Program-made: the position numbers and the translations under genes
Part shown: positions 24,201 to 35,425 of the stretch, piece by piece
Position numbering within the stretch: the first letter of the stretch is position 1
How the letters are laid out: each line of letters starts with the position of its first letter
Notes under the pieces: model-generated
The model's database searches: none
What the model was told of the DNA's origin: nothing
The model's input: the letters and a program-made list of their open reading frames with translations, nothing else
Origin: Fistularia commersonii
Lineage: Eukaryota > Chordata > Actinopteri > Syngnathiformes > Fistulariidae
Direction of reading: 5' to 3'
Length of the DNA stretch: 64,000 bases
NCBI GenBank assembly: GCA_037954325.1
Contig: JBBMNZ010000014.1
Location: forward strand, 11,692,956 to 11,756,955

Positions 24201-25970
24201 CTTGATGTCTGCAAAGTCACTTTTGCTGATTCAAATAAGCAAAAGATTCCTGCAGACTGAGATTCACACACATTTTTAATGTGACTATTTTATGTAACTT
24301 CTGCCTAAAGGGTGCTATTTCTCGAGATCAAACATTATGTGTTTATACATAGCTATTATAGAGGACAAACGATAGTAAAGCTCAACAAAATAAGAAATCC
24401 CTCCCCCCACATAACTTTTAATACTCTTTTAATATGGTTGATTTTTTTTCATTACTCTTTGCTGTTCCCCTTGTCTTGTGATTTTTGTATTTGTTTCTTC
24501 TGAATTTTTGTCATGTGAAGCATTTTGGAGTCAAGGTGCAGGCTGAGCTGCCAAAAACTCATTTGTCTTTATCTGGGTTATCAGCCCTGCATCTCCTCAG
24601 CCTGTCGACACACAACTGGCTAAGAAATGTAGAATCGAAGGAAAACCTCCACAGTAAAGTTGTGATGAATTCAGGTGGGTGTAAACACACACAGAAAAAT
24701 ATACTAAAAGTTGTTATACGTGTTTTCTTCATGAATAATTCTGAGCGTCGGTCACTGTGCTGGCGTCAACAGGACACAGGGAGGATCTCCTCGGCCTGGT
24801 GCTAAACTTCTTCCACAGTATGGCGGCACTGCGGGTGACAGAGGCTGAATATACCCTGCTCAACGCCACGGCTCTGCTCTGCTCAGGTGAGACAAAGTAA
24901 ATAATTTTGCAGTGATTTAGAGCTTGAAAGAGTTGAATTCAAACCCCCAGCCTAAAGCTGTAGAAATCTGAAAATTTTAGCTGATATTCAGAAAGAGGAA
25001 TCACAATAACATCATCCCCATATTTCAAGAAAAACAGATTAATCTGAGGGTTGTTTATAAAAACCTTTTTTCAAAAATCACAAGATATCGTCACAGTCAC
25101 AGTGGTTTATCCATCAAATACATTATAATAAGAAAAAATAAACAGTAAAACACAACTGCTATGCAATATATTACATACTTAAGTCAAACCAGTATAAAGG
25201 TCTCTCTGATTTTAATATCTACCACATTTTGTAATTTTTAGTTTACATTTTCTTTGGTGGATACCTATTTACGCTTATTTTCAGGTTCATTTCTGACATA
25301 GAGCATCATAGCTCTTACCCTTTGAAATGTAACTGCATCGTCATGCTTCCTAATCTGGGTTTAACAGACTGTGTGAATATTGTCCGTGACTAATATGAGA
25401 GGAAAACCTGGCGAACATTTTTGAAGGTCTTGTCTTAATCTCATGAAAACACAAATAGAGGGTGTGTGCCGGTTTACTAATTTCAAGAGCTCAAAAAAAA
25501 ATACCACATGCACATCCGCTGCCCAGTTAGGTATGGGTGCTGGATCAAGAAAATCAACTGAATGGAGGTTTGAAAATAATCTGCACACCAAGTGTGCTCC
25601 AAAAATAAAAACAACACTCAAAAATATATTTTATCAAGTTATTGCATCATTTGTAGGAAAAAAAAACATTTACATTCACCTTAGTGTAGGCCCCGGTTGT
25701 TTAGTGACGAGTGAATGCAGAGGCCGTGTTTGTAAGGGTTGAGAACACGTCTGTCTCCTTCCTGCAGACCGGGCCTCCTTCCTGGCAGCCAGCTGTGTTG
25801 AGAAAATGCAAGAGCTCATCTTGGACCTGCTGTCCCGTATGTGTGGGACCCAGAATGGAGCTGGGCAAGGAGGACCTAAACGATTTGGGCGACTGTTGGG
25901 CAGACTGACGGAGCTCCGTACCCTCCGTCATAACTACCTCCTCCTGAGCAGACAGCAGGAGGGACACTGA
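15346..25970 (+). CDS. nr1h5: Farnesoid-X-type nuclear receptor, FXR-beta-like, lacking the AF-2 helix
   Basis: Nine coding exons: 15346-15436, 21869-22264, 22896-23036, 23123-23247, 23445-23543, 23646-23733, 23838-23954, 24773-24886, 25768-25970. All phases agree; 457 aa. Exon 1 carries an FXR-like N-terminus (SFSAGGF...STEQ). A Ser-rich hinge follows (about 70-90). The DNA-binding domain starts CVVCGDKASGYHYNA with P-box CEGCKG, then FFRRSVTKKAVYQC and the RKCQDCRLRKC second finger (141-208), then CLLTEVQCQSKRLRK. The ligand domain keeps the LBD signature (PGFDLLDFSDQSSLL) and LLGRLTELRTL, but stops at RQQEGH without the LLCEIWDV-type AF-2. It also lacks about 13 residues between helices 6 and 7. 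The FXR bile-acid contact Arg of MFLRSAE is Leu here, and the switch His is replaced by Tyr. The donor after exon 5 (GTTCGC) is weak. The DBD marks an NR1H FXR subtype; paralogue naming (nr1h5 rather than nr1h4) is tentative. Confidence 0.85.
16297..17028. mobile_element. Non-autonomous hAT-type element, copy A
   Basis: About 730 bp. It starts CAGGGGTCTCAGACGG and ends in a decayed form of GAGTTTGACACCCCTG. TACGC is shared by the left and right flanks, a remnant of an 8-bp target duplication. The interior closely matches copy B at 20734-21456 throughout (GGCCCTCGG..CAATATTTTGTGGCCC; CAATCAATTTTC; GATTTTCTCTTTTAACTC). No transposase frame was found. Confidence 0.75.
17030..18120. other. Intronic DNA between hAT copies
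   Basis: Contains a C/G-rich polypurine-polypyrimidine stretch at 17275-17400, a run of C near 17490, and AT-rich sequence with repeated ATATTTA/TATATAAT at 17860-18060. No gene is supported. Confidence 0.4.
18135..18212. repeat. Pure (CA)39 microsatellite
   Basis: 78 bp of uninterrupted CA, the longest perfect dinucleotide tract in the window. Its purity suggests high mutability. Confidence 0.97.
18475..19071. mobile_element. hAT-type element, copy C, with perfect 8-bp target duplication
   Basis: Starts CAGGGGTCCCCAAACTTTTT and ends TAGTTTGGGGACCACTG, which are inverted termini of hAT/Charlie type. It is flanked on both sides by CATTACAC (18467-18474 and 19072-19079), an exact 8-bp target-site duplication diagnostic of hAT transposition. 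The interior (597 bp) has no intact transposase. It belongs to a different subfamily from copies A and B, with distinct interior sequence. Confidence 0.88.
20734..21456. mobile_element. Non-autonomous hAT-type element, copy B
   Basis: About 723 bp, starting CAGGGGACTCGGACTC and ending GAGTTTGACACCCCTG. It is the better-preserved sister of copy A, with the same block order and the same poly-A interior. The flanks TTGAAGAG and TAGAAAAT agree at only five of eight bases, so the duplication has decayed. It lies about 410 bases upstream of receptor exon 2. Confidence 0.8.
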
Positions 25971-27470
25971 CAGGAGGAGCCAGGCAGATGTTTGGGTTCA
26001 TGGACATCCTGCATGTGCTGAGAAGTTATACAAACACTGTTGAAAAATGTCATGTTTTGGTGAACGCAAGATGTTTTTTTTTGAATAACGTGATATATTA
26101 ATTATTATTAATTATATATTATTTAATATATCATGTTGTTGCAAAGCTGACACAATAATTCAAATTCCTCAACTGATTTCAAGTCGTCAAATATACATTT
26201 GAGCATCTTAAAGGAACCTAATTGAGGTTTTCTATTTGGGCAAAGGCCATTTTTGAAACCTTTCTGTACTAGTTTACAAGGAGAGCCATGCTTTTGATGT
26301 CAGAAGGAAGTATCAGAGGTTATTAGGTCAGACTGTTCGAATTACTGTTCAGAAAGAAATGGTAAAGAGACAACTGACCTTGGGTTTTCTTTAAAATGAC
26401 AACACAAAGCCTTGGTTAAGTATCCCAAAAGGTTTTTAATAGAGTATTTGTTTCCAAAAATGAGGAAATACTGGTTCAGACAAAGTATTTGGTGAGTAGG
26501 TAAAATATGCAGGTAGTACAAGCTTATAAAGGTGTATTTTTCCATTTGTTCAAATGGGCCTTTGCATCAACAATAAATATGACCTTCAGGAGAAGGATGG
26601 GGCCTGGTCTAAAGTAAAATCCTCAACAAACCAAACATGATTTCATCTGGAAAAATGTTGGATTTTTTTTTTTTTTAAAACCTCACTCTGTTTTTAAATA
26701 AGATTTAATTCTCACCTTTAACCAATATAATTTTATTTTTATGTCTATAGTTCTTCTATAAATAAATTATTTCTCTCTGTATCAAAAAGAGAATTCAAAT
26801 ATAAAGAACAATGGCTCACTGTGTTGTATGCTGAATGTACACATGCACACACATGCGCACACACACGCTCGCTCGCAGGCACGCACACACACGCGCACAC
26901 ACACACACACACAGCACAATAAAAATACATCACTGACAAGCTTAATACACTGTAGCAAGTCAGAAATTAATTAATCTCTACAAATATACACAGCCTTGCT
27001 TTGCCTCTTGTGGGTTGATTGAAATACGCATTTCAAAAATAGCAACATTAAATTACATTGGGCTTGATAATACACATACATATTTACACAAAGTGTGTCT
27101 TTTCAATGTACAAGTGTCTGTAAAAGATTTAATTGTAAAAACTTTTTTGTATAAAAGATGGCAGTGATCCATTCATATGTCAGTGATTTATGTAAATATG
27201 TCAAATCTGTTTCTGACCTCTTGGCAGTAGTATTATCTAAAATAGGGGGAATTATTTAACATCTGATCCAGATATGCAGCTTCAACTAAGACACCTTGAA
27301 ACCCATTAAGGGGACATTTCCGCCGCAGCAACATGGAACATTCTTCAGCTCCACATCCACAAGGACACAAACCCAGCGGTTTCTTTCACAGTAGTGGTTC
27401 GGACTGATCTCCTTCTGCAGGCCATCTTGACCACCGGCTGCTGCAGGACTCTGCTGCTTGCCACTGACCT
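25971..27470. other. Convergent 3' flank between nr1h5-like and brpf3
   Basis: No coding gene is supported. A + strand AATAAA at 26572-26577 could end the receptor transcript. TTTATT at 26732-26737 (AATAAA on the minus strand) could end brpf3. An imperfect CA/CG-rich microsatellite lies at 26838-26912. The remainder is AT-rich 3' UTR-like sequence. Confidence 0.45.
26838..26912. repeat. Imperfect (CA)n microsatellite with CG interruptions
   Basis: Alternating purine-pyrimidine tract of CA with CGCACA, GCTCGCTCGC and CGCGCACA interruptions; it may adopt Z-DNA. It would lie in the brpf3 3' UTR if the minus-strand AATAAA at 26732-26737 is used. Confidence 0.85.
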
Positions 27471-30400
27471 CTACAGGTAGTTGGAGGTCACAAAGCCCTG
27501 GCTGTGGCAGACTCTGCTCTGGTGGATCATGGCACGGTCGTATGCTACCTGGACCGACTTCCGAATGCTGGACTTGCGAGCCTCCATGACACGCAGTTTG
27601 TCTGCTGTGTCATCGAGTCCCAAGGGGGTCACCTTGTCACGTGGAAGCCACTGCCTGCAGCACAAAGTTAGAGACCAGGCTGTCAGAGCTGTGTTTTTTT
27701 TCAAGGTCGACATAATAAAAACGTCCACAGTAAGTGTTTCCTGCTTTTACACCTGTATCACAAATACAAGAAGGTGACCAATAATCTCACAGTAGTGGGA
27801 GAAACCTTCAATTTGAGGATATTCCACGCTTACCAGGTCCGTTTGTTATCAAAGAAGAGCACCAGGTAGAGTTTCTTGATGGTCTCGTTCTGCCTTTGCT
27901 CCCCCAAACGGAGGACATCTTTGGGTGGGACGGGGATGGGCACACCATTGAGAAGCAGCCCCTCTTCAGGCATCTCAGGGTCAATGATCTAAAACCAACA
28001 CACAGTCCACAAGTTGAGTTTCATGTATTCCAACCTTGTTAATGTGTGCTGGAGCATTCAGAGGATGTGACTGACATCCTCTGAAGACACTTGGTGTCAT
28101 AGCAACTGGTGTCTAAAATCAGCAAAGAAAAATCAACACTACCATTTGGGGTTCTAGGTTGAATTCAAAACCTCAAAACATGCCATTATTCCAAATGTCT
28201 TGCATCAGGCAACAAATAAATGGGTTCACTGTCTACTTAAGACACATGAGTAAACACTATTGATTCTCCTTTAAGTGTGAAAAAAGACAAAATGTAAAAT
28301 GAAATTGGTTTGCAATGTAGCTTTTCTGAGATGAGAGTCCTAATTGTCAGAATTTGGTGGTTAGGGTTAGACACACTCACGCACACCCACACCCACACCC
28401 ACACCCACACACACACCAAGCCAACTAATGACATAAAAACAGCTGTATATCTGAGAAGTCACTTCCTCACACTAAGCGTCAAAGGTGCTGCCCTGTAATT
28501 GTCAACATGCTGATAACAGGGCTCCCAGGGTTTTTCTTTAAATTATTTTCAAAGACTCTTTAAGTTGCTACAATTTGAATTAGAAGTAATGGCATCATAC
28601 ACTAATTCAACAACCTGCCACACCATGAGTTGCATGTGACCTTTTAGACGGTTGCACTTTGCACATTTATTACTGTGTCACAATAAATTAGCCTAAGCAA
28701 CTTAAGTTACAATATTGGTTTGGCTAATTCTCAAGACAGCTTTCCTTTTTCTCTCATCGACATCTCTACTGTACTCACTTATAATTTTTTCATATTTTCC
28801 ATAAATCACCCAAAAATATTCCTGCTTCCTTTCAGCTCACATTATAAATAATGCACCTACATTTCCCTAAAATTTCTAACTTAATGAAAATCTAAATCTC
28901 TGCAAAAATCTGTGCGCAAAACAGAAATTGGAATAAATAAATAAATAAATAGATATTAGATTTTTTTCTTTTCTGCATAGCAGGTAAATTTAGATTGTCT
29001 TTTTCTGTGTAATTACATGTGTTGTCAGGTGTTATTTTTTTTCTAATCAACCCTGTTGTTTTTAAATTTTATTCTTTGTCTTGGATTATTATATCGCTCA
29101 GCACTGCAGTTACCAAATTATTTTTTTACTTGATTTCCTATGTTCTGTTTTTGTTTTTAAATCAACCTGCCAAGCCCTCTGAATTACATTTGCCTTGTTT
29201 AAAGTTGCAAAATAAAGAAAAAATACTAATTAACTGTTGTAATGCGACTTTGGCAATTTTAAATCTTAATAAGTTATACAAACATTAGTAATAAGAGCTG
29301 AGAGATGTTAAGGTGAATATCTTTAGCCTTTGGTTAAATGAATGTCTTTAGTTCCAAACTGCATGAAAATTGCTATTCTCTCAAATTTCTTCTCTTCTTC
29401 TCCCCTCTGCACATATATAGTATTTGAATATGGCTAAAATCCCCATAGTTGTCATTCACTAATTTTCTGTATCTGTTAATCAGAAAATAAACCAAGTGAA
29501 TGGTGGCCCAATTGAGACAACCTAGTTAACTGAAGTTATCTTGCAGCTGTCACTTTGCCTGAAATGTTTCATCTTTAAGTGCACAACTGGTACAGTATCA
29601 AACATTACGCCCACTGGAGCTCTCTGCTGCCATTCTGCCACCCAATGAAGGAGACAGAGGGAGGAGCCAGTGGCTGGGGAAGTGAAACACTTCCCACCCA
29701 CAGACCAATATTAGCAGCATCTTTATCAGAATGTTGCTGGTTTGGTCTCTGGGTCCTTCTTCGGGGAAACAAAAATTCCTAAATTTAGCGACAAAGGGTA
29801 ATGAAAAACTCTGGGCAGCAGAATGCCTCTGAATTGACATGGACATTTGATTGGCTTGTTGCGTCATACTGTTTCTCAATGTCACCCATTGAAGACAGCA
29901 TAACAACAGAGATGCATGTGCTTAACTTTTGACCGATTTGAATTCACTCAAAATCAAAAGGAGGAGGAAAGCAGACGAAGCAAATCATTTTACAGGACAA
30001 CTAAGCATTTTGCCCCCAACAGGTTTTCTAGAACTGGAACATTTCCGGGATGCATGGGAACCCTGTGAGTGAGCTTGATGAGTTTTTAATAAACACAGGG
30101 ATTCTTACGCTTTGTTATCTAAAAACTACCACCACAGTAAATCCACTACAACACCTGCCTAAAACTTAGACGATTTCTCAGTTACATCAGACAGAATGAG
30201 GGTTACCAGAGCGGGATAGGAAGGATATCCACGACACTTGGCCCACACCAGATCCAGAGGCTCAAGCTCGGTCTCATCCTCAGACATTTGGCTTCCGTTA
30301 CCTGCACCACAATAGTACACAGATCACACAACATCATTGGTACTTTTCTGCTGAACACAGGTAGTGTGATATTCAGTATTTAATGTGACTGTGTCTTCCC

Positions 30401-33400
30401 AAGAGATGAGTATATATAGAAACCAAGAAGGCAAGACAGAGATTAACCAGAAGTGTACCTGTATAATCTGAATCTCCATTAACAATCTCCAATAAGGGAA
30501 CTTTGGAAAGAGCTGGTTTCCCGAGGCTTCGCTTGGGTGGTGAGCAGCTGTGGAAGAATATGTTGCACGAGTACGTTGTCAGTAAATGCTACAATCCAGA
30601 AAACCTAGATAATCAATTAACTATGTCTTACATTTCTTTGTGTAAGACTGGACAAGGACTGTCCTCAGAGTCGGACCTGCCATTATTGTGCTTGTTGAAG
30701 CCATTGGTCAATCCTAAAAAAAGATGGGAATAATCAATAACTGCTGTTTTATCAAAATCAGAAAAGAATGACAACAAAAAACAAACAAAAAAAAAAACCC
30801 TGGATTGTTATCTGACAGACTTATTTGACAGTGAAATGAGGAAAGGAATAACACAGGTCTGATAAAAAAATCCAACATTTTTACCATTAAGAGTTAAGTA
30901 TAATATTAAAATTACTGTAAAAGTGATGGAGCATTGCTAGGCCAAACTGCAAATTATATAGATAAAACCACAGTGACAGCTTGAATAAAAGCTGAAGACC
31001 CTTAACTCAAAACAAGGATGTTGCCCAATTATTCCTGTAATGGTGGGAAACTACGAGGAACTGGACTCCAGTAATGAAACATGCAGACACTTCTGTGTTG
31101 CCTTTCTAGGAATGGTCATGAGATGACTTGTAGATAAAGCAGGTTATGTCAGCACATTTCACACGGCGAGGGATTACATCACAGTCAAAGTCATTACTGC
31201 CTTACATAATCAGTTCCGTTTGTAAACATGGGCCAAGAAAGGGTCTCATATGAAAAATCTCACCACATTCCAGGTTATGATTTGGTTTCTTGTCCATCTC
31301 ACCATCTGAGTAAACGTCTTGATTTGGAGTCCATGGTTCATTCAGGAAGGGGAGGCCTGGGCTTTTCTGGGGAGTTTTGGATGGACTGGACAAAGGTGTA
31401 GAGGACGGGGTGACGGCTGTGAAGTTAGACGCAACTAGGGTGTTGCTTATATGTTCGTCCTGTGGCCCCTTTCCATTCAGCAAACAATTGTCTCTCTCTC
31501 TGAACAATTTAGCACCATTTTTTGCCTTCTTGAATAAAATGGAGGTTCGACGTCCAACCCCTCCAGAGACCGCTTGTGTGGGGGAGCGATGTCCTGGAAG
31601 GCCGTTGGCCACCGCCTGCCCTTCAATGTGCAAACTGGGAGGAGGTGATGTCTGCTGCTCCTGGGGTTTAGTGCAATTACTGGGGCTGTCTGAGCGGCCA
31701 CCATCCAGTTTTAGACGTTTGCAGGGCCACCTTGGGGGCTGGGGTTCCTTTGTGATTGGTCGCAAGGTGGGAGGTTCCAGAAGTGCATCACCCTGTCGTG
31801 GAGGAGGAGCTGGCCCAGTAGGTTCCAGTGTTGGGGGTGAAGTTGATTTAAGGTCTTCTGAAACATGAGAGAGCAAAAATTAAATACAACTTCACCCTGT
31901 TGGTCATGGTCAAACGTCAAACGTCCACTTAATATGTAGTGTGATGTGGTGGTGTAGTTTTCACACTGGAAAATGGTGTCACTTCAGAGTGATTTAACAG
32001 GCCAAATACAGCCCAAAGGACGAGGAGGTATTCTGTATGTAAAATCTCATTAAGACGAGTGAAGAAGTAACTTGCTCTCACAACTGTAGACCAGAACCAA
32101 GACTACAGGGCAGAATCTCATTTCTACGCTGACACAAATCACATGTACCACCTGGCCTAGTCTTTGGTAGCAAGAGCCTGACTGACTGACTGACTAACTG
32201 ACTGGATTATCCTGTGATCAGAGGTGGGATGATATGGCATGACTGTACATGGCCAATGGAGAGTAGTGAGTCCATGAGAGTAATGTAAAGAAGTGGTGCA
32301 GACACTTGGAGAGAGGAGTTGTGAGGCAGCCATGGCTAACGAGACTCTGTGGGCCCCTACTTACTAGACTGGAGACAGTGGGGTGGTTGGGGTTGGTACG
32401 TGGGGGGGGCCCTGGCTCAATTACCTGAGGACAATGTTCCGTTAGCTCATGTTCACAACTAGTCTCATTGAAAGAAAAGTGGCTAAAAAACGGAGAGAAA
32501 GAAAGAAAGCAAGAAAGAAAGAAAAAAAAATGAAAGAACGAAAGAGGTAAAGAAAAAAAGAAAGGGAGAAAGAAAGAAAGAAAAGAAAGAAAAAAAGAAA
32601 GAATCTGCATATTCATTGTTATAGCAGGGGTGCTTCTTTCATTGCCCACCTTTGTCTGAAGGTGAAAGGCCGTTTTCCACCTTGGCTTCCCTGTCCTCGT
32701 CTTTGTCGTCATCTTCCTCGTCATCACCATAGTCATCTTCTTCTTTCAGACGTCCATTATGAAGGCTGTGACGATGCTGACCCTGCCGGTACCGTATGTT
32801 GTTGATCTCACGGCGAAGAAGGCGAATGCGACGTGTTCTGGCACCACTGCAGCGCATTGATGTGACAAAGTCCAGCTTGTCTAACAGCTCCTTAAGCTGC
32901 TCCTCCACTGACATATGAAGCCGGTTGTCTGGATCCAGCACACTGTCAACTGGAACAGACACAACAGTGTTGACAAACAATGCAAACATGTAAAATCAAC
33001 TTGGAAATAACATCATGGGAATGAGGGGAATCATAGGGTTTAAAGAATGATTTCTTATTTATTTCTTAAGTAAGAGAAGCATATGGATACTTCTATCCAT
33101 TGTATTTATATAATATTATTAGTTCATAGCACCATCTAGACTGGCACCCTAATATCCCCTACCCGAGAAGACCATAACTGCTATAAATAACTTGATACAT
33201 GCCTGTCAGTCACCAATTTGAATATTAATTGAATAGATTATGGACAGCGCCTAATAAAATTTATTCACCTAATTTCAGACAAAACATTTTCAAAAACCTG
33301 CCAAATTAAACAAAATCGCAAAGCAAGTTTTCACCACTGTATTTATTTTTTGGATGAAAACACAAGCTGATACAAATGTAACCTTCCCAAAGAGATAACC

Positions 33401-35387
33401 TAGTGAATTGAGGAATGTTTCTACCCTGCAAGAAATTCTAATTATGAAACAATTTCGAAGGGTATTCAATCAATTGTAGCAAAAATCATGTTGTGGTGGT
33501 GCAGTCCTTTATCACTATTAATAATTTGCTAGATCAAAATATGAAGAGAGTAACATGAAATGGTTCAGATATACACCTTTATAAAAATTCAAGGTACATA
33601 TGTCTTCTGATTTTCTCTCTGGTGGTTTTACTGTAACTTACCATCCTCCCATGTGCAGGTATAAAAGTCCCATTTTTGGGGCGATTCTGGGAGGTGCATG
33701 CCAGTTTCCAGTTCCAGGCCCGTGTTAGTGGCTTGTCGTTGGGCATGGCGCAGTACAGCCCCCCCGAGGTCTCGAAGACGCAGTGCAGCCCGGTGAAAGA
33801 TTGTGTCCTTATTGTTGTAGAGGAGGCAGTTGGACACCATCAAGTTGAAGTCTGCCTCCAGGTCAGCTACTGAACGGTAGGCGTGATTTTCCAGCTTAGA
33901 GCGCATAGTAGAAAAGTCCATGGGCTGGGTAATGAAATCCAGATAATCTGGGACCTGAACAGGATTTAAAGACATTTAAGTTGATTGATACTGTATCGCA
34001 TATAAATACTGGTTCAAACTAGCAGCCACACAATATGCTAGTTATGGCTCTTTGAAGTCTGGTGGGGCTCCAAGGTGTCAGTTAACAATGACGGTATGAG
34101 AGTGATCAGAGCAACTAAGCGACATGAGAGAACTATAGGGGAAACAATGCAGGCCTGAAACTATACAATGAGCTGCTGTTCAAAGCTGTGATAAATAGGT
34201 GGGAGCTGCAGAGTCCAGTGCTCTCTGGGTTAATGCTTACTAACCTTATGTTAGATTGTCATTGCATGTAAAACATGTGTTATAGAAGCTTACAGTTAAT
34301 CCACTATCAGTTTCAATGGTCTTGCATATACCATCTTGTGTGTTTCAAGTGGCATCATCATAATAGTGAAATGACTGACCTCCATAATGTCGACTGGTTT
34401 TGCAAAGATCTGGGGCGTGTCCTTTTCCTGCAGTTGGTCCAGGGTTGAACGAAGTAGCACCAACATTGGGGTCAACTGCACTTCCAAAGCTGCCTGATGA
34501 ACTCTGATCTGGAATTGTGAAAGGGAATTCATATGAAGGTCATCAGAAGTAGTGGTACTTTTCACAATGGTTCTTTATTAAAAAATAGTCACTAACAATA
34601 TCACATTAAATAAAGCCTGACTGCTCTGTCAGTCAATATCAGCTCTCTTGCACAAATAAGAGTGAGGTCATAGATATTTGGATACAGAAAGGTGGAATTA
34701 ATCACATATTGGTAGCTTTTTTTTGCAATGGTATATAGAGGGGGAACTACACAAACTATTGGTGTCCAAGCATCAATTGACCTGACTCTATTGGTATTTT
34801 AGCACAACTACTGATAGGTTCTTCTAAAAGTTGAGGCATACCATTTCAGTATTCATGAGGCATACCATTTCAGTATTCATCTTCTTGACAGTAAATTCAC
34901 GTGTAGTATAGTAAAATAATCTAAATAATGACTGGTATTTTTAATAATATCAGTAGATTTTTGTGACAGTTCATGTCTAACTTTCGTTACATAAAAACAA
35001 TATAACAATGCACCAATATTAAAGATATTCCAGTAATGTTACCAGTCAATCTCAATAAATTTGCGAATGGTACATGACCACATTGTTATATTTCTTCCAA
35101 AGTGCCACAGATAACTAGACTATCCTTTACAATCTTCACTGACTCACTAACATTTACTGGATGGACTGCACTTCAGATATTTATGTGCATTATAATCAAC
35201 ATTTGGATGAATAATAAATGGATGTATTGAATGTTTAAGTTAATGTCTGAATGAATTTGATGTTTGTTGTCCTCATATGTGGATGAAATAGGATGGTGGT
35301 ACTGTGAGGGCTATTGCATTTAGATTTAAGTGTGTGATGATTTTTTTTTTTTCCCTTTCCATTGTTTCCATGGGACTACAAACAGAA

Positions 35388-35425
<38 letters not shown>

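Noticed and set aside
29598..29906. 102-codon minus-strand frame in a brpf3 intron as an extra exon
   Set aside because: Flanking exon phases already match without it, and the peptide resembles no part of BRPF proteins.
31377..31868. 163-codon + strand open frame
   Set aside because: It lies wholly opposite brpf3 exon 7 (31264-31857). The brpf3 frame has clear family identity and matching splice phases, so this is a shadow frame.
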